Positions 1 to 8,640 of a stretch of 64,000 nucleotides of DNA are shown in pieces (position 1 is the first letter of the stretch; every line of letters starts with the position of its first letter). Position numbers and translations under genes: made by a program. Source of the DNA: Hymenobacter sp. 15J16-1T3B (GTDB taxonomy: Bacteria; Bacteroidota; Bacteroidia; Cytophagales; Hymenobacteraceae); assembly GCF_020711235.1 (NCBI RefSeq), contig NZ_JAJFAV010000002.1:434001-498000 (forward strand), written 5' to 3'. Below the pieces are notes generated by a model. That model saw nothing but the letters and a program-made list of their open reading frames with translations. It searched no databases and was not told where the DNA came from.

Positions 1-37
1 CGCCCAGAAACAACAGAAAGCGTAAACAAAGCTTCAT
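1..37 (-). CDS. Start of a third T9SS surface-protein paralogue (cut by window edge)
   Basis: Reading leftwards from position 37, an ATG opens a frame that encodes MKLCLRFLLFLG before the window ends. This closely resembles the signal peptide of the next gene (MTRCLRFLLVL...), and the bases just upstream (GTGCTTATGA) are the same in both. I infer a third tandem copy of the secreted-protein family that occupies 75-3492. Only the start of the signal peptide is visible, so nothing can be said about the mature protein. Confidence 0.55.
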   Translation of the reverse strand, partial: MKLCLRFLLFLG

Positions 38-74
38 AAGCACTACGGGTTAAAGGTGACGGTGAGCAGCGGAA

Positions 75-1757
75 CTAGCGGCGCAGCAGGCGCACGGCGG
101 GCCCGCCGTCGGCCGCGCGGGCGGTGTAGAGGCCGGCGGGCAAGCCGGGGCCGGGGACCCAGGTGAGCGTGGCCTCGGCCCCGGCGCCGGCGGGCACGGG
201 CAGCTGGGCCACCACGCGCCCGAGCGGGTCGCGCACGAGCACCAGGGAGGCTCCGCGCGGGCGCGGCACGGTGAAGGTCACTTGCTCACTGAACGGGTTC
301 GGGTAGGCCGGCAGCACCGCTCGTGCCTGCGCCGGCCGAGTGGCGGTGGGAGTAGCGGCCCCGACGCGAATGACCAGCGTAAAGAGCCGGTTAATCTTGA
401 AGGGGCAAGCGTTATCGGCCACCCATACTGGAACGCGGACGGTGCGGCCCAGCAGCACGGTTGAGGGGTGCAGGCGCACCTGCAGCACCGGCGTGGCGGT
501 ACCGTTGCCCACCACGGTCAGGGGCATAAAGAACGGGCTGGGCAGATCGTACAAATCCCCGTAGATGTTCCATTGGTGCACGAGCGTCACCGTCAGCAGG
601 TCGCCGGGGTTGGGGTCACTGAAATGGTAGTCGACGGCGGTGTGGACCTGCACGGGGCTGTCTAGCACCAACGAATCGGTGGCGGGGCCGGGCGTGCCCG
701 CCGTGGTGCCCGGGGTGTTGGGCGTCTGGTTGCTGCCGCAGTCCTGCACCACTACCAGCAGGTCGCGGCGCATCGAGCCGACGAGGTAGTAGCGGCTGTT
801 GATGCGACGGTACTCCGTTACCTTGCCCGCCACCAGGTAGCGGTTGTTGGCCGGGCTAGTGGCGTCGTAGGAATAGGGCGTGAGGGAGACGTTGCCGGTG
901 CGGGTGTCGAAGGCAAACGAGGGCTGGGCCACGCGCACCGGGCAGCTGCCGGTGAGCATAAACGAGGGCAGCGGAAACGTAGCCGAGTAGCTGGTGCTGG
1001 CGCCCGCCGGCAGCGTGGCTACGCAGGGCGGGTTGGTCGAAATTGCTCCCATCATCCCGCTGCTGAAAGGCTTGTACGTCATCGGCTGGTTGCAGCCTTC
1101 CAGCGGCCGTTCCAGGCTGTACACCAGCGAGTCGCCGTCGGGCTCGAACGTGGCGAAGGAAAGCCCGCTACGCTGTTGCAGGCAGGCCAACGTCACCGGA
1201 ACATCCTGATTGAGGTACTGGGGCGACGTGTTGGTGATGGTCAGCAGGATGCCGCTGGCCAGCGCAATCTGGTTGTTGAGCGTGGCTTCCAGGTATAGAT
1301 CCTGGCTGGTGCCCGTCACGTTAGCCAGCGTCGGGCGGGCGTTTTCCGATACGCTCAGCGTCCACGACGCGGCAGGCGGCAGTTCCACGTACGCCTCGTA
1401 CGTGGCCCATTCGTAATTAAACCGCCCCCCCGTCCCGCAGGCATTGCCGAGGGAGGCGCAATACGGGGTGCCGGCCATAATCGGACCGCGCACGAGTGTG
1501 GCCGAGAAGTTACGCGGGTCGTTGCTGGCGCAAGTGGTGCTGGGCGTGCCCACCCGGCAACTCACCGATAAGGAGGTCGGTAATGAGCCGCCGCACTCGG
1601 TGAGTATTGCGCAGTGCACGCGGTAGCGGTTGCGCTGGGTCGAGGTGCCCGCGTAGTCGTAGGTTAGCTGCCCGCTCAGGGCGTGCGAAGCCTGTACGGT
1701 TCGGTTGCCGAGCAGCAACGCGCATAATACAAGCAAGAAGCGTAGGCATCGGGTCAT
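75..1757 (-). CDS. Secreted T9SS type A sorting-domain surface protein (paralogue 1)
   Basis: A 560-residue protein. An N-terminal signal peptide (about residues 1-24, ending in VQA) is followed by a GQLTYDYAG...NRYRVHCAI segment. This matches the Bacteroidota pattern 'GGxLTY...yRVxLxxxRDC' found at the start of large gliding/adhesion proteins. The middle has paired cysteines and a second beta-rich domain. The last ~75 residues (AYPNPFSEQVTF ... GLPAGLYTARA ... VRLLRR) are a T9SS type A C-terminal domain, so the protein should be exported and attached to, or released from, the cell surface. I chose the ATG at 1757 over a GTG two codons upstream. Residues 40-350 are clearly homologous to the neighbouring gene. 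The molecular role is unknown; adhesin or surface-layer protein is a guess. Confidence 0.85.
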   Translation of the reverse strand: MTRCLRFLLVLCALLLGNRTVQASHALSGQLTYDYAGTSTQRNRYRVHCAILTECGGSLPTSLSVSCRVGTPSTTCASNDPRNFSATLVRGPIMAGTPYCASLGNACGTGGRFNYEWATYEAYVELPPAASWTLSVSENARPTLANVTGTSQDLYLEATLNNQIALASGILLTITNTSPQYLNQDVPVTLACLQQRSGLSFATFEPDGDSLVYSLERPLEGCNQPMTYKPFSSGMMGAISTNPPCVATLPAGASTSYSATFPLPSFMLTGSCPVRVAQPSFAFDTRTGNVSLTPYSYDATSPANNRYLVAGKVTEYRRINSRYYLVGSMRRDLLVVVQDCGSNQTPNTPGTTAGTPGPATDSLVLDSPVQVHTAVDYHFSDPNPGDLLTVTLVHQWNIYGDLYDLPSPFFMPLTVVGNGTATPVLQVRLHPSTVLLGRTVRVPVWVADNACPFKINRLFTLVIRVGAATPTATRPAQARAVLPAYPNPFSEQVTFTVPRPRGASLVLVRDPLGRVVAQLPVPAGAGAEATLTWVPGPGLPAGLYTARAADGGPAVRLLRR

Positions 1758-1806
1758 AAGCACGGCGGATTACAGGGTGATAAGTTCAGCCAAGGCGCGC
1801 CGCGGG

Positions 1807-3492
1807 CTAGCGGCGCAGCAGGCGCATGGTCTGGCCCGTGCCGGCCACGCGGGCCAGGTACACGCCCGTCGGCAGCGGCGTAGCGGGCCGCCAGGTGGCC
1901 GTAGCGGAGCCGTCGGCGGCCGGGCGCAACGGCAGCTCGGCCACCACTTGGCCCAGCACGTTGCTCACCACCAGCCGCGTGGGGCCCGTGGCGCCCGCCA
2001 CGCGGAACGTAACGTCGTCAGTAAACGGATTAGGCGCGGCCGTGGTGAGGACGGGCGTCGCGGCGCTGGCCGCGCTGAGCACCCGTGCCGACACCCGGAA
2101 CCAGACGACGGCGTTGTAGACGCCCCGCGTCGGGCAGTTGTTGTCTTCGGCGCGCACCAGCACCGGGTACCGGCCCTCGGCCTGCCCAACGGGGGGCGTG
2201 AACGTGAGCTGCAGGCGGTTGGGCGTCGAGGTCACGGCCTGGAAAGCGCCCGTAGGTAGCGGTGCGGTGGCCTGCAGCTGCGCGGAAAAGCTGAGCTGGT
2301 GGGCGCTGTCGGGGTCCGAACCCGTCAGCACCACGTTCACCGCCTGGCCCGGTGCCACCCGCACCGTGTCGGTCAGCGGCACCGGCTGCGCGGCATTGCT
2401 GACGCGCATCAGCGGGTCGAGGCGCGGGTTATGGTTGGCAAACTGATACAACTCGCAATCGATGATGGCCACCAGCATGTTGCGCGTGATGCTGCCCACT
2501 TCGTAGTACGTGCCGTTGATGCGGCGGAATTCCGTCACGCGGCCCACCACCGCGTAATGGTTGCGGTTCCGGTCGGTGGGGCCGTTTTCGGGCAGGTATA
2601 CGGTAGGGGTAAATGAAAACGTGCCAGTCAACGGGCTAAACTGGAAAGAGGGCGTGCCCACTTGCGACGGGCACGCCCCGCTGAGCACGAAGCTGGGCAA
2701 GGGGTACGAGGGCGAGTAGCTGTTGGTGGCCGGCAGCGTGGCCACGCACGGCGGGTTGTTCGACAGTATCACCGTGCCGCCGGCGTACGCTTGGTAGCCG
2801 GCCGGTTGGGCGCAGCCGTACAGTGGCGTCGTCAGCGAGTACACCAGCGAGTCGCCGTCTGGCTCATAAGCATTGAAGGTGATGACGGTGCGTTGCCCTT
2901 TGCAGACCAAGTCTGCCGGCGCGTCTTGGGGCAGGTACTGCGCCGACGTGTTGATGATGGTGCGCGCGGCGCCGGCCACCGTCAGCTGGTTGCGCAGGGT
3001 CGCTTCCAGGCGCAGGGGCTGCGCGGCCGCGTTTTGCAGGTTGGCCAGGGCCGGACGGCAGCAGCCCTCCCAGCTCAGCGTCCATTCGGCGGCGGGCGGC
3101 AGCGTCACCACGGCCTCGTAGTAGGTCTCCTCGTAGTTGAACGGCGCATTCGGGTCGCACTGGTTCACCGTCGTCACCGGGCTGATGGTGCAGTACGGGT
3201 GGCCCGTAGTGGTGAGGGTGCGCGTGAGCGTGGCCGTGAAATTGCGCGCGTCGGTGCTGGCGCAGGAGGCTTGGGGCGCGCCTACGCGGCAGCTCAGCGT
3301 TTCGGTCTGGTTGAAGGCCGGCCCCGAACAGTCGCGCAGCAGCCGCAGCTTCACGCGGTACTGGTTGGCGGGAGCCGTAAACAGGGTTTCGTAGGTCAGT
3401 TCGCCCGCTAAGAATTGGGCTGCCTGCCCCGATAAGGGGAGCAGGCAGCAGAGCACGAGCAATTGAAACACGCGGGGTAGTGCTTGGAACAT
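1807..3492 (-). CDS. Secreted T9SS type A sorting-domain surface protein (paralogue 2)
   Basis: A 561-residue paralogue of the gene ending the tandem array downstream. The signal peptide is residues 1-24 (LPLSGQA-A). It is followed by LAGELTYETL...NQYRVKLRLLRDCSG, a shared central block including EPDGDSLVYSL and NNPPCVATLPA, and a C-terminal T9SS type A sorting domain (APNPFTDDVTF ... LPTGVYLARVAGT ... MRLLRR). About 50 bp separate it from the downstream paralogue, so the two are probably co-transcribed. The central repeat 'F.PDGDSLVYSL..PL.GC.QP' is nearly identical in both, which points to tandem duplication. No enzymatic motif is visible. It is probably a surface-exposed structural or adhesive protein. 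Confidence 0.85.
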   Translation of the reverse strand: MFQALPRVFQLLVLCCLLPLSGQAAQFLAGELTYETLFTAPANQYRVKLRLLRDCSGPAFNQTETLSCRVGAPQASCASTDARNFTATLTRTLTTTGHPYCTISPVTTVNQCDPNAPFNYEETYYEAVVTLPPAAEWTLSWEGCCRPALANLQNAAAQPLRLEATLRNQLTVAGAARTIINTSAQYLPQDAPADLVCKGQRTVITFNAYEPDGDSLVYSLTTPLYGCAQPAGYQAYAGGTVILSNNPPCVATLPATNSYSPSYPLPSFVLSGACPSQVGTPSFQFSPLTGTFSFTPTVYLPENGPTDRNRNHYAVVGRVTEFRRINGTYYEVGSITRNMLVAIIDCELYQFANHNPRLDPLMRVSNAAQPVPLTDTVRVAPGQAVNVVLTGSDPDSAHQLSFSAQLQATAPLPTGAFQAVTSTPNRLQLTFTPPVGQAEGRYPVLVRAEDNNCPTRGVYNAVVWFRVSARVLSAASAATPVLTTAAPNPFTDDVTFRVAGATGPTRLVVSNVLGQVVAELPLRPAADGSATATWRPATPLPTGVYLARVAGTGQTMRLLRR

Positions 3493-3752
3493 GGGCAGAA
3501 GGGTAAGGATGAACTAGGCGACCGTAGCGGCCGGACAACGGAGCCGATATACTTATTTCCGCAGCCGGAAGACGTGTTGCAAAGACTAGGCCAAAAGGTT
3601 CCATTTTTAGTTAAAATAATTTCGATTGTATAATTAGAAGATGCTACCTTCCGGCACAGTATGGTAATAGCTCCGTAACCTGGGCTTAACACCCAGGCAC
3701 GGAGGTGTTATCAACTTTGCTCCACTCTTTCTCCACCAAAACACCTGTTTTA

Positions 3753-4640
3753 ATGAAAGCAACGCTCACCCGCGTTGGTACCCTGCTCGTGCTGGGTGCC
3801 CTGGCCGCCTCCTGCGCCAAGCAAGACCTGGTCGGACCCCAACCCGACGAACCGCAGGCCAGCAGCCAAGAAGCCGACGCCACGCGCGACAGCAACCTGG
3901 CCATGGGCAACCCCAGCGGCGCCGTCGCCAGCACGTCGTACCCGACGAACTACCTGATGTCCAAGTCGCAGTACGCGCTGTCGTACCACCGCGACCAGGG
4001 CAAACCCAACTGGGTGTCGTGGCACCTGAGCTCGGCTTGGCTGGGCAGCACCCCGCGCCAAGACAACTTCGCCGCCGATGCCACCCTGCCCTCGGGCTGG
4101 TACCGCGTGGGCAGCACCAGCTACTCGGGCTCGGGCTTCGACCGCGGCCACAACTGCCCCTCGGCCGACCGCACCGGCTCGGTAGCCGATAACTCGGCCA
4201 CCTTCCTGATGACCAACATGATGCCCCAGGCGCCCACCAACAACCAGCAGACCTGGGCCAACCTGGAAAATTACTGCCGCACGCTCGTCGGCCAGGGCTA
4301 CGAGCTGTACATCATTGCCGGCTCCTACGGCAAGGGCGGCACCGGCTCCAACGGCTACTACACCACCATCGACGCCGGCCGCATTCAGGTGCCTTCTAAC
4401 TGCTGGAAGGTGGTTGTGGTGCTGCCCGAGGGCTCGTCGGACGCCAGCCGCGTGACGACCAGCACCCGCGTCATTGCCGTGAACATGCCCAACACCAACT
4501 CCATCAGCACCAGCTGGGGTTCGTACCGCACCACCGTCGATGCCATCGAGGCGGCCACCGGCTACAACATCCTCTCCAGCGTCTCGTCGACGGTGCAGAG
4601 CACCATCGAGGCGCGCGTCGACAGCGGCCCGACGAGCTGA
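3753..4640 (+). CDS. DNA/RNA non-specific endonuclease, lipoprotein
   Basis: A 295-residue enzyme of the NUC1/EndA family, which cleaves DNA and RNA using one metal ion and a catalytic histidine. A lipoprotein signal ends in LAASC with Cys21 as the lipidation site, so the enzyme should be anchored in the outer membrane or periplasm. The active-site motif DRGHNCPSADR lies at residues 130-140 with His133 as the expected general base. The metal-ligand region NMMPQAPTNNQQTWANLE follows at about 155-172. I preferred the ATG at 3753 because it gives a clean lipobox; an upstream start adds 16 residues with no function. It is likely used for nucleic-acid scavenging. A perfect terminator follows. Confidence 0.9.
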   Translation: MKATLTRVGTLLVLGALAASCAKQDLVGPQPDEPQASSQEADATRDSNLAMGNPSGAVASTSYPTNYLMSKSQYALSYHRDQGKPNWVSWHLSSAWLGSTPRQDNFAADATLPSGWYRVGSTSYSGSGFDRGHNCPSADRTGSVADNSATFLMTNMMPQAPTNNQQTWANLENYCRTLVGQGYELYIIAGSYGKGGTGSNGYYTTIDAGRIQVPSNCWKVVVVLPEGSSDASRVTTSTRVIAVNMPNTNSISTSWGSYRTTVDAIEAATGYNILSSVSSTVQSTIEARVDSGPTS

Positions 4641-4672
4641 TTACGGCCTTCGGTACGGCTCTTACAACACAG

Positions 4673-4701
4673 AAAGACGGCCCGCACTGCGGGCCGTCTT
4701 T
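4673..4701. terminator. Perfect 13-bp terminator hairpin
   Basis: AAAGACGGCCCGC (4673-4685), a three-base loop, and GCGGGCCGTCTTT (4689-4701) form a perfect stem. It lies between converging genes (endonuclease on +, barrel protein on -) and has T-rich ends on both strands, so it probably serves both. Confidence 0.85.
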
Positions 4702-4771
4702 GCTTATGGAGCGTTTATGTGAGCGGTGTGGGAGCGGTAAAACGAGCGGCCGCGCCGAACAGTATGCGGCG

Positions 4772-5533
4772 CTAAAAGGTGTAGTTCAGCGAGGCCTTGA
4801 CCACGCGGTTCTGCGCGTCGAACCGGTTGCTGTCGTCCAGCGACGAGAGGCCGTAGTCGTACCCCGCGCTCAGGCCCAGCCCGTTGGCGAACTGGTAGCC
4901 CGCGCCGCCCGTCACGCCGAAGTCGATACTGCGGAAGTACCGGCGCACGTCGAAATCCTGCTTGAAAGCCGTGAAGCCCAAGGCCCCGGCCGCCACGCGC
5001 ACCTTGCCCGTGGCCAGGTACGACGCCTGCGGACCGGCGTATAAGTACAGGCCGCGGGTGAGGTAACCTTTCAGCAGCACCGGCACGTCGATGTAGCCCA
5101 TGCGGGCCGTGGCGGTGGCTTTGGCGTTGAGAAAGTCGAGCTGCTCCAGCGGCAGCTTGCCGGTCACCACCACGCCTTTCTCGGCGTACTGCACGCCCGG
5201 CTCCAGCGTGAAGCGCGGGCCCAGCGGCAGGCTCACGTAGGCCCCGGCGTGGAAGCCCGGGCGCTGCTGCCGCGTCACGGCGCCGTCGGTGAGGTCGAGC
5301 AGCTGCTGCACGCCCTGCACGGCGTCGCCCGACCAATCGGCCACGTTCAGGCCCGCCCGGATGCCGAACCGGACGCCGTCGGCCTTGTTGGCCGGGGCGG
5401 CCGAGTGCGTGCTCGGGGCCTCGACGTAGGTGCGGGAATAGGCCGGGCGCTGGTCCTGGGCCGAGGCGGCCGTAGCGCCCAGCAGCAGGGCGGCGGAAAA
5501 GGCAATAGCAAGGGTGGCGCGGTTGTTTTGCAT
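4772..5533 (-). CDS. Outer-membrane beta-barrel (porin/PorT-like) protein
   Basis: A 253-residue protein with a signal peptide (residues 1-25, ...ATAASA-Q). It is followed by a region rich in alternating hydrophobic strands: FGIRAGLNVADW, FHAGAYVSLPLGPRFTLEPGVQYAEKG, GYIDVPVLLKGYL, LYLYAGPQASYL, and a terminal NRVVKASLNYTF. This is the outer-membrane beta-barrel domain (PorT/OMP_b-brl_2) common in Bacteroidota, including the terminal aromatic residue that BAM recognises. The ATG at 5533 was chosen because it starts the signal peptide directly; a longer frame upstream has none. Function is unknown. It is encoded alone and ends at the shared terminator. Confidence 0.85.
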   Translation of the reverse strand: MQNNRATLAIAFSAALLLGATAASAQDQRPAYSRTYVEAPSTHSAAPANKADGVRFGIRAGLNVADWSGDAVQGVQQLLDLTDGAVTRQQRPGFHAGAYVSLPLGPRFTLEPGVQYAEKGVVVTGKLPLEQLDFLNAKATATARMGYIDVPVLLKGYLTRGLYLYAGPQASYLATGKVRVAAGALGFTAFKQDFDVRRYFRSIDFGVTGGAGYQFANGLGLSAGYDYGLSSLDDSNRFDAQNRVVKASLNYTF

Positions 5534-5729
5534 GACCACGAGCGAAAGGAAAGTCGGAAAGAAAGCAGGAGCCGGTGCCGCCACTCACGCGTCCGTCGGC
5601 GCACCGGTAGTAGGGCCGATTGCAAAACCGTGCCAAAACCGACCGTTAAGCTGCGGGTCTGGGGCTTCGAGCAAGATTATGAATCTGTTACGTTTTGCGA
5701 GCAGACGCCCAACGCACCCGCCGGGCCCG

Positions 5730-5812
5730 TAATTTTGGGGTGGTGAGTGAGTGAAGAACCGCCAACAACACGTCGCGAAAGACCACGCTCCGGGGTGGTC
5801 TTTTGCTTTTTT
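5730..5812 (+). ncRNA. Possible short RNA with its own terminator
   Basis: The 405-bp gap between the barrel gene and the acyltransferase holds a perfect -7 box TAATTTTG (5730-5737) but no well-placed TTG -33 element. About 45 bp further on is an intrinsic terminator: AAAGACCAC (5778-5786), a loop, GTGGTCTTT (5795-5803), then TTTT and TTTTTT. There is no gene upstream on this strand for the terminator to serve, so a short transcript of about 65-70 nt is the simplest explanation. I do not recognise it. The rest of the gap shows nothing clear. Confidence 0.3.
5778..5812 (+). terminator. Intrinsic terminator in gap before acyltransferase
   Basis: A 9-bp stem (5778-5786 with 5795-5803) is followed by two T runs ending at 5812. 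It is oriented on the + strand with no annotated + strand gene directly upstream. Confidence 0.65.
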
Positions 5813-5938
5813 CGACCCGCTTTGAAAAGTCAGGCCGCGGAGCGTTTTGGATTGGGGCCGCCCCGGCGGCGCCCGTATTTCGGCAGCAGATAACCGAATG
5901 ATAATCCGGTCATAACGCCGGGCTAATTCCTGCTGACG

Positions 5939-7741
5939 ATGTTTGAGCAATTCCCCACCGCCGCCGTTCCCGGGCCCTTGGCCCTGCTCGATATGCTTTC
6001 CGCCGACCTTCCCCTGCCCGCTGGTTTCGGGAGCCGCTCCCGGGCGGCGCTGCGGCCCGTGCTGCAGCGCTTCACCCACCTGCGCGACCTGCAACGCCTC
6101 TACGAGCAGGCCGCCGAGCTAACGGGCCTGGAGTTCGTGGCCGCCATCCTGCAGCACTTGCAGATTACCGTGGAATACGACGCGGCCGAGCTGCGGCGCG
6201 TGCCCGCCGCCGGCGCCTTCATTGCCGTGGCCAACCACCCCAGCGGCATGCTCGACGGGCTGGTGCTGCTGCACGTGCTGGGCCAGGCCCGCCCGGAGCT
6301 GCGCACCGTGGCCAACGAGCTGCTGGCCCCCTTGCTGCCGCAGCTGCAGCAGCAGTTTGTGCTGGTGAAGCCCGACGCCGACGAAGCCGCGCGCAACGTG
6401 CCGGGCCTACGCCGCTTGCTGCAGTTTCTGCACAACGACGTGCCCCTGTTGCTCTTCCCGGCCGGGGAGGTGGCCCACCGCCACGCCCCGTTCGGTCCGG
6501 TGGAAGAATCGGCCTGGCACCCCACGGCGGGCCGGCTGGTGCGGGCCGCACGCCTGCCGGTGCTGCCGGTGTGGGTGAGCGGGCACAACAGCCAGTCCTT
6601 CAACTGGCTGGGCCTGGTGCACCCGCTGCTGCGCACGGCCCGGCTGCCCGCCGAGCTGCTCAACAAGCGCGGGCATACGGTGCAGGTGCGCATCGGGCAG
6701 GCCGTGGGGCCGCAGGAGCTGCACCAGCTGCCCGCCGACGAGCAAATGCCGTATCTGCGGGCCCGGGTGCACGCCCTGGCGCCGGCTACGCTCAGCCGCT
6801 CGGCCGCGCTGCTGGCCCCGCTGAAGCAGGCAGCCAGCGTGCCGGCCGCGGTGGTGGCCGAAACCCGCCCGGAGCTGATCGAAGCCGACTTGGCCGCCCT
6901 GCGCCCGGCGCGGCGCCTCGTTCAGAGCCGGCAGTGGGAGGTGTACGTGGCCCGCAAAAAGGAAATTCCCCATGTGCTGCGCGAAATCGGGCGCCTGCGC
7001 GAACTGACCTTCCGCCGCGAAGGGGAGGGCACCCTGCAGGCCATCGACCTGGACCAGCACGACGAGTACTACCGCCACCTGTTCGTGTACGACCGGGCCG
7101 GCCGCAAGCTGGTGGCGGCCTACCGCATCGGCCCGGGGCGGGCCATTCTGCGCCAGCACGGGCGGCGCGGGTTTTACCTGGATTCGCTGTTTCGGCTGCG
7201 CCGCGGGCTGAAGCCGCTGCTGCGCCAGTCGCTGGAACTGGGCCGCTCCTTTGTGCGCGAGGAGTACCAGCGCCAGCCCATGCCGCTGGCCCTGCTCTGG
7301 AAGGGCATTGCCGCTTACCTCGGCCAGCACCCCGAGTACCGCTACCTCATCGGGCCGGTGAGCATCAGCAACCGCTTCACGCCGGCGTCCAAGGGGGCCA
7401 TGGTCGACTTCATCCGTCGCCACTGCTTCGATGCGGAGCTGGCCGCGCACGTGCGCCCGCGCAAGCAGTTCCGCTACCGCCCCCTCGACGCGGCCGAGCG
7501 CCCCGGCGTGCTGCAAACCGGCGTCGACAGCATCGACGCGCTGGGCCGGCTAGTGGCCAGCATCGAGCCCCGCGGCCTCGGCATTCCCACGCTGCTGCGC
7601 CAGTATGTGCGCCTGAATGCCCGCTTTATCGGCTTCAACGTGGACCCGGCCTTCAGCAACTCCCTCGACGGCTTCATCGTGCTCGACGCAGCCGAGCTGC
7701 CCGAACGCGCCCACCGCCTGCTGGAGCGCCTGCCCGCGTAG
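5939..7741 (+). CDS. Bifunctional acyltransferase, OlsF-like (ornithine/glycine lipid synthesis)
   Basis: A 600-residue fusion. Residues 60-290 are a PlsC-type O-acyltransferase with the catalytic HX4D block NHPSGMLD (99-106) and a substrate-binding block FPAGEV (173-178). Residues ~330-600 are an OlsB-like N-acyltransferase of the GNAT fold: EVYVARKKEIPHVLREIGRLRELTFR, then LFVYDRAGRKLVAAYRIG. This order (O-acyltransferase, then N-acyltransferase) is that of OlsF, reported from Serratia and Flavobacterium, which makes ornithine lipids in one polypeptide. Bacteroides uses separate GlsB/GlsA proteins for glycine lipids. The protein probably acts at the inner membrane and produces phosphorus-free aminolipids. 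The amino-acid head group cannot be read from the sequence. The gene is monocistronic. Confidence 0.8.
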   Translation: MFEQFPTAAVPGPLALLDMLSADLPLPAGFGSRSRAALRPVLQRFTHLRDLQRLYEQAAELTGLEFVAAILQHLQITVEYDAAELRRVPAAGAFIAVANHPSGMLDGLVLLHVLGQARPELRTVANELLAPLLPQLQQQFVLVKPDADEAARNVPGLRRLLQFLHNDVPLLLFPAGEVAHRHAPFGPVEESAWHPTAGRLVRAARLPVLPVWVSGHNSQSFNWLGLVHPLLRTARLPAELLNKRGHTVQVRIGQAVGPQELHQLPADEQMPYLRARVHALAPATLSRSAALLAPLKQAASVPAAVVAETRPELIEADLAALRPARRLVQSRQWEVYVARKKEIPHVLREIGRLRELTFRREGEGTLQAIDLDQHDEYYRHLFVYDRAGRKLVAAYRIGPGRAILRQHGRRGFYLDSLFRLRRGLKPLLRQSLELGRSFVREEYQRQPMPLALLWKGIAAYLGQHPEYRYLIGPVSISNRFTPASKGAMVDFIRRHCFDAELAAHVRPRKQFRYRPLDAAERPGVLQTGVDSIDALGRLVASIEPRGLGIPTLLRQYVRLNARFIGFNVDPAFSNSLDGFIVLDAAELPERAHRLLERLPA

Positions 7742-7777
7742 GATAGGGAGGAAGCTCAGCAAGGGTTACTCGGGAAC

Positions 7778-7980
7778 GATATCCTCATCTGGCGTACGGC
7801 GCAGCCGAAGAACCTTCCTCGCTCCCTGCACCAACTACCAAGAAGCGCAGCCACCAGTGGCCCTACTCTAGGGCAGAAGGTGGCTGCGCTTCTTGGTTAC
7901 AACAGTGAAAAAGGTTTGCACTTTGTAGGCAGCGGCGGGGCAAGGTGGGAGGAAGGTTCTTAACGCTGTTCAGAATGACG
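7778..7980. repeat. Intergenic repeat element, long form (copy R1)
   Basis: This fills most of the 317-bp gap after the acyltransferase. Outer arms GAAGAACCTTCCTC (7807-7820) and GAGGAAGGTTCTT (7949-7961) enclose a perfect 16-bp inner stem: AAGAAGCGCAGCCACC (7840-7855) and its complement (7879-7894). The stretch TTTGTAGGCAGCGGCGG near 7922 recurs in the copy at 28.3 kb. The right end reads CAGAATGACG, a worn form of the GATGAC terminus seen in other copies. There is no coding potential. Confidence 0.8.
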
Positions 7981-8000
7981 GGCAGGAGGGCGTCAAAAGC

Positions 8001-8036
8001 AAAAAAGGCCCTGAGCGCGTGCTCAGGGCCTTTTTT
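8001..8036. terminator. Perfect 16-bp terminator, both directions
   Basis: AAAAAAGGCCCTGAGC (8001-8016), loop GCGT, and GCTCAGGGCCTTTTTT (8021-8036). It lies just downstream of the minus-strand gene ending at 8059 and has six T residues on either strand. Confidence 0.9.
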
Positions 8037-8058
8037 CGTTGCTGATAAGTGGCTGGGC

Positions 8059-8640
8059 TTAGTTGCCGGCGCTTTCCGAGGCGGGCAAACCCACGCTGCC
8101 GTCTTCGGCGGTCGGAATCTGGTTCATGTACGAGCGGAAGCTCATGGCAATTTCGCTGGCCAGGGCGTTGGCTTGGGCCCGCACGCGCCGGTCGTTCTTG
8201 TTTTTGTCGTTGTTCTTCTCGGCGCGCAGCAGCGAGAGGTAGGCGTCGAAGTTGACCAGCTGGCCCGGCTGCTGGGCGTCGGGGATGACCTTGAAGTTGC
8301 TCACGCTGTAGGTGTAGCCTTGCTCGGTGGCCTTGAAATTGAACTCAAAGCGGGCCGTGCGCTCCAGGGGCTGGCCCTTGCTGTCGACGGGCTTCAGCTT
8401 GATGGTGCCGAGCACGCTCACGGTGCCGGCCGCGGCGTCGGAGACGAAGTTGGTTTTCGGGCCATAGGCGAAGTGGTGGTCGACCCAGTCGGCGGCGCGG
8501 GCGTGCAGGGTGGCAATGCCGTAGTTGTCGGCGGGCACGCGCTCGGTGTATTCTATCGGAGCATCCTCGTCTTGCGCGGCAGCCGGAAAGGCGAGCAGCG
8601 CGAAAAACATGCCGAGCAGGAGGGGTAAGATTCGCTTCAT
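8059..8640 (-). CDS. Periplasmic DUF4468-like protein
   Basis: A 193-residue protein. A signal peptide (residues 1-22, ...AFPAAA-Q) precedes a domain whose course (VPADNYGIATLHARAADWV ... VSVLGTIKLKP ... RFEFNFKATEQGYTYSVSNFKVI) looks like the DUF4468 'TBP-like fold' proteins of Bacteroidota. These are small exported proteins of unknown function. A charged region EKNNDKNKNDRR follows near residue 145. The ATG at 8640 begins the signal peptide directly; the 55 residues upstream in frame look non-coding. The gene is monocistronic and ends at the perfect terminator 22 bp beyond the stop. Confidence 0.7.
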   Translation of the reverse strand: MKRILPLLLGMFFALLAFPAAAQDEDAPIEYTERVPADNYGIATLHARAADWVDHHFAYGPKTNFVSDAAAGTVSVLGTIKLKPVDSKGQPLERTARFEFNFKATEQGYTYSVSNFKVIPDAQQPGQLVNFDAYLSLLRAEKNNDKNKNDRRVRAQANALASEIAMSFRSYMNQIPTAEDGSVGLPASESAGN

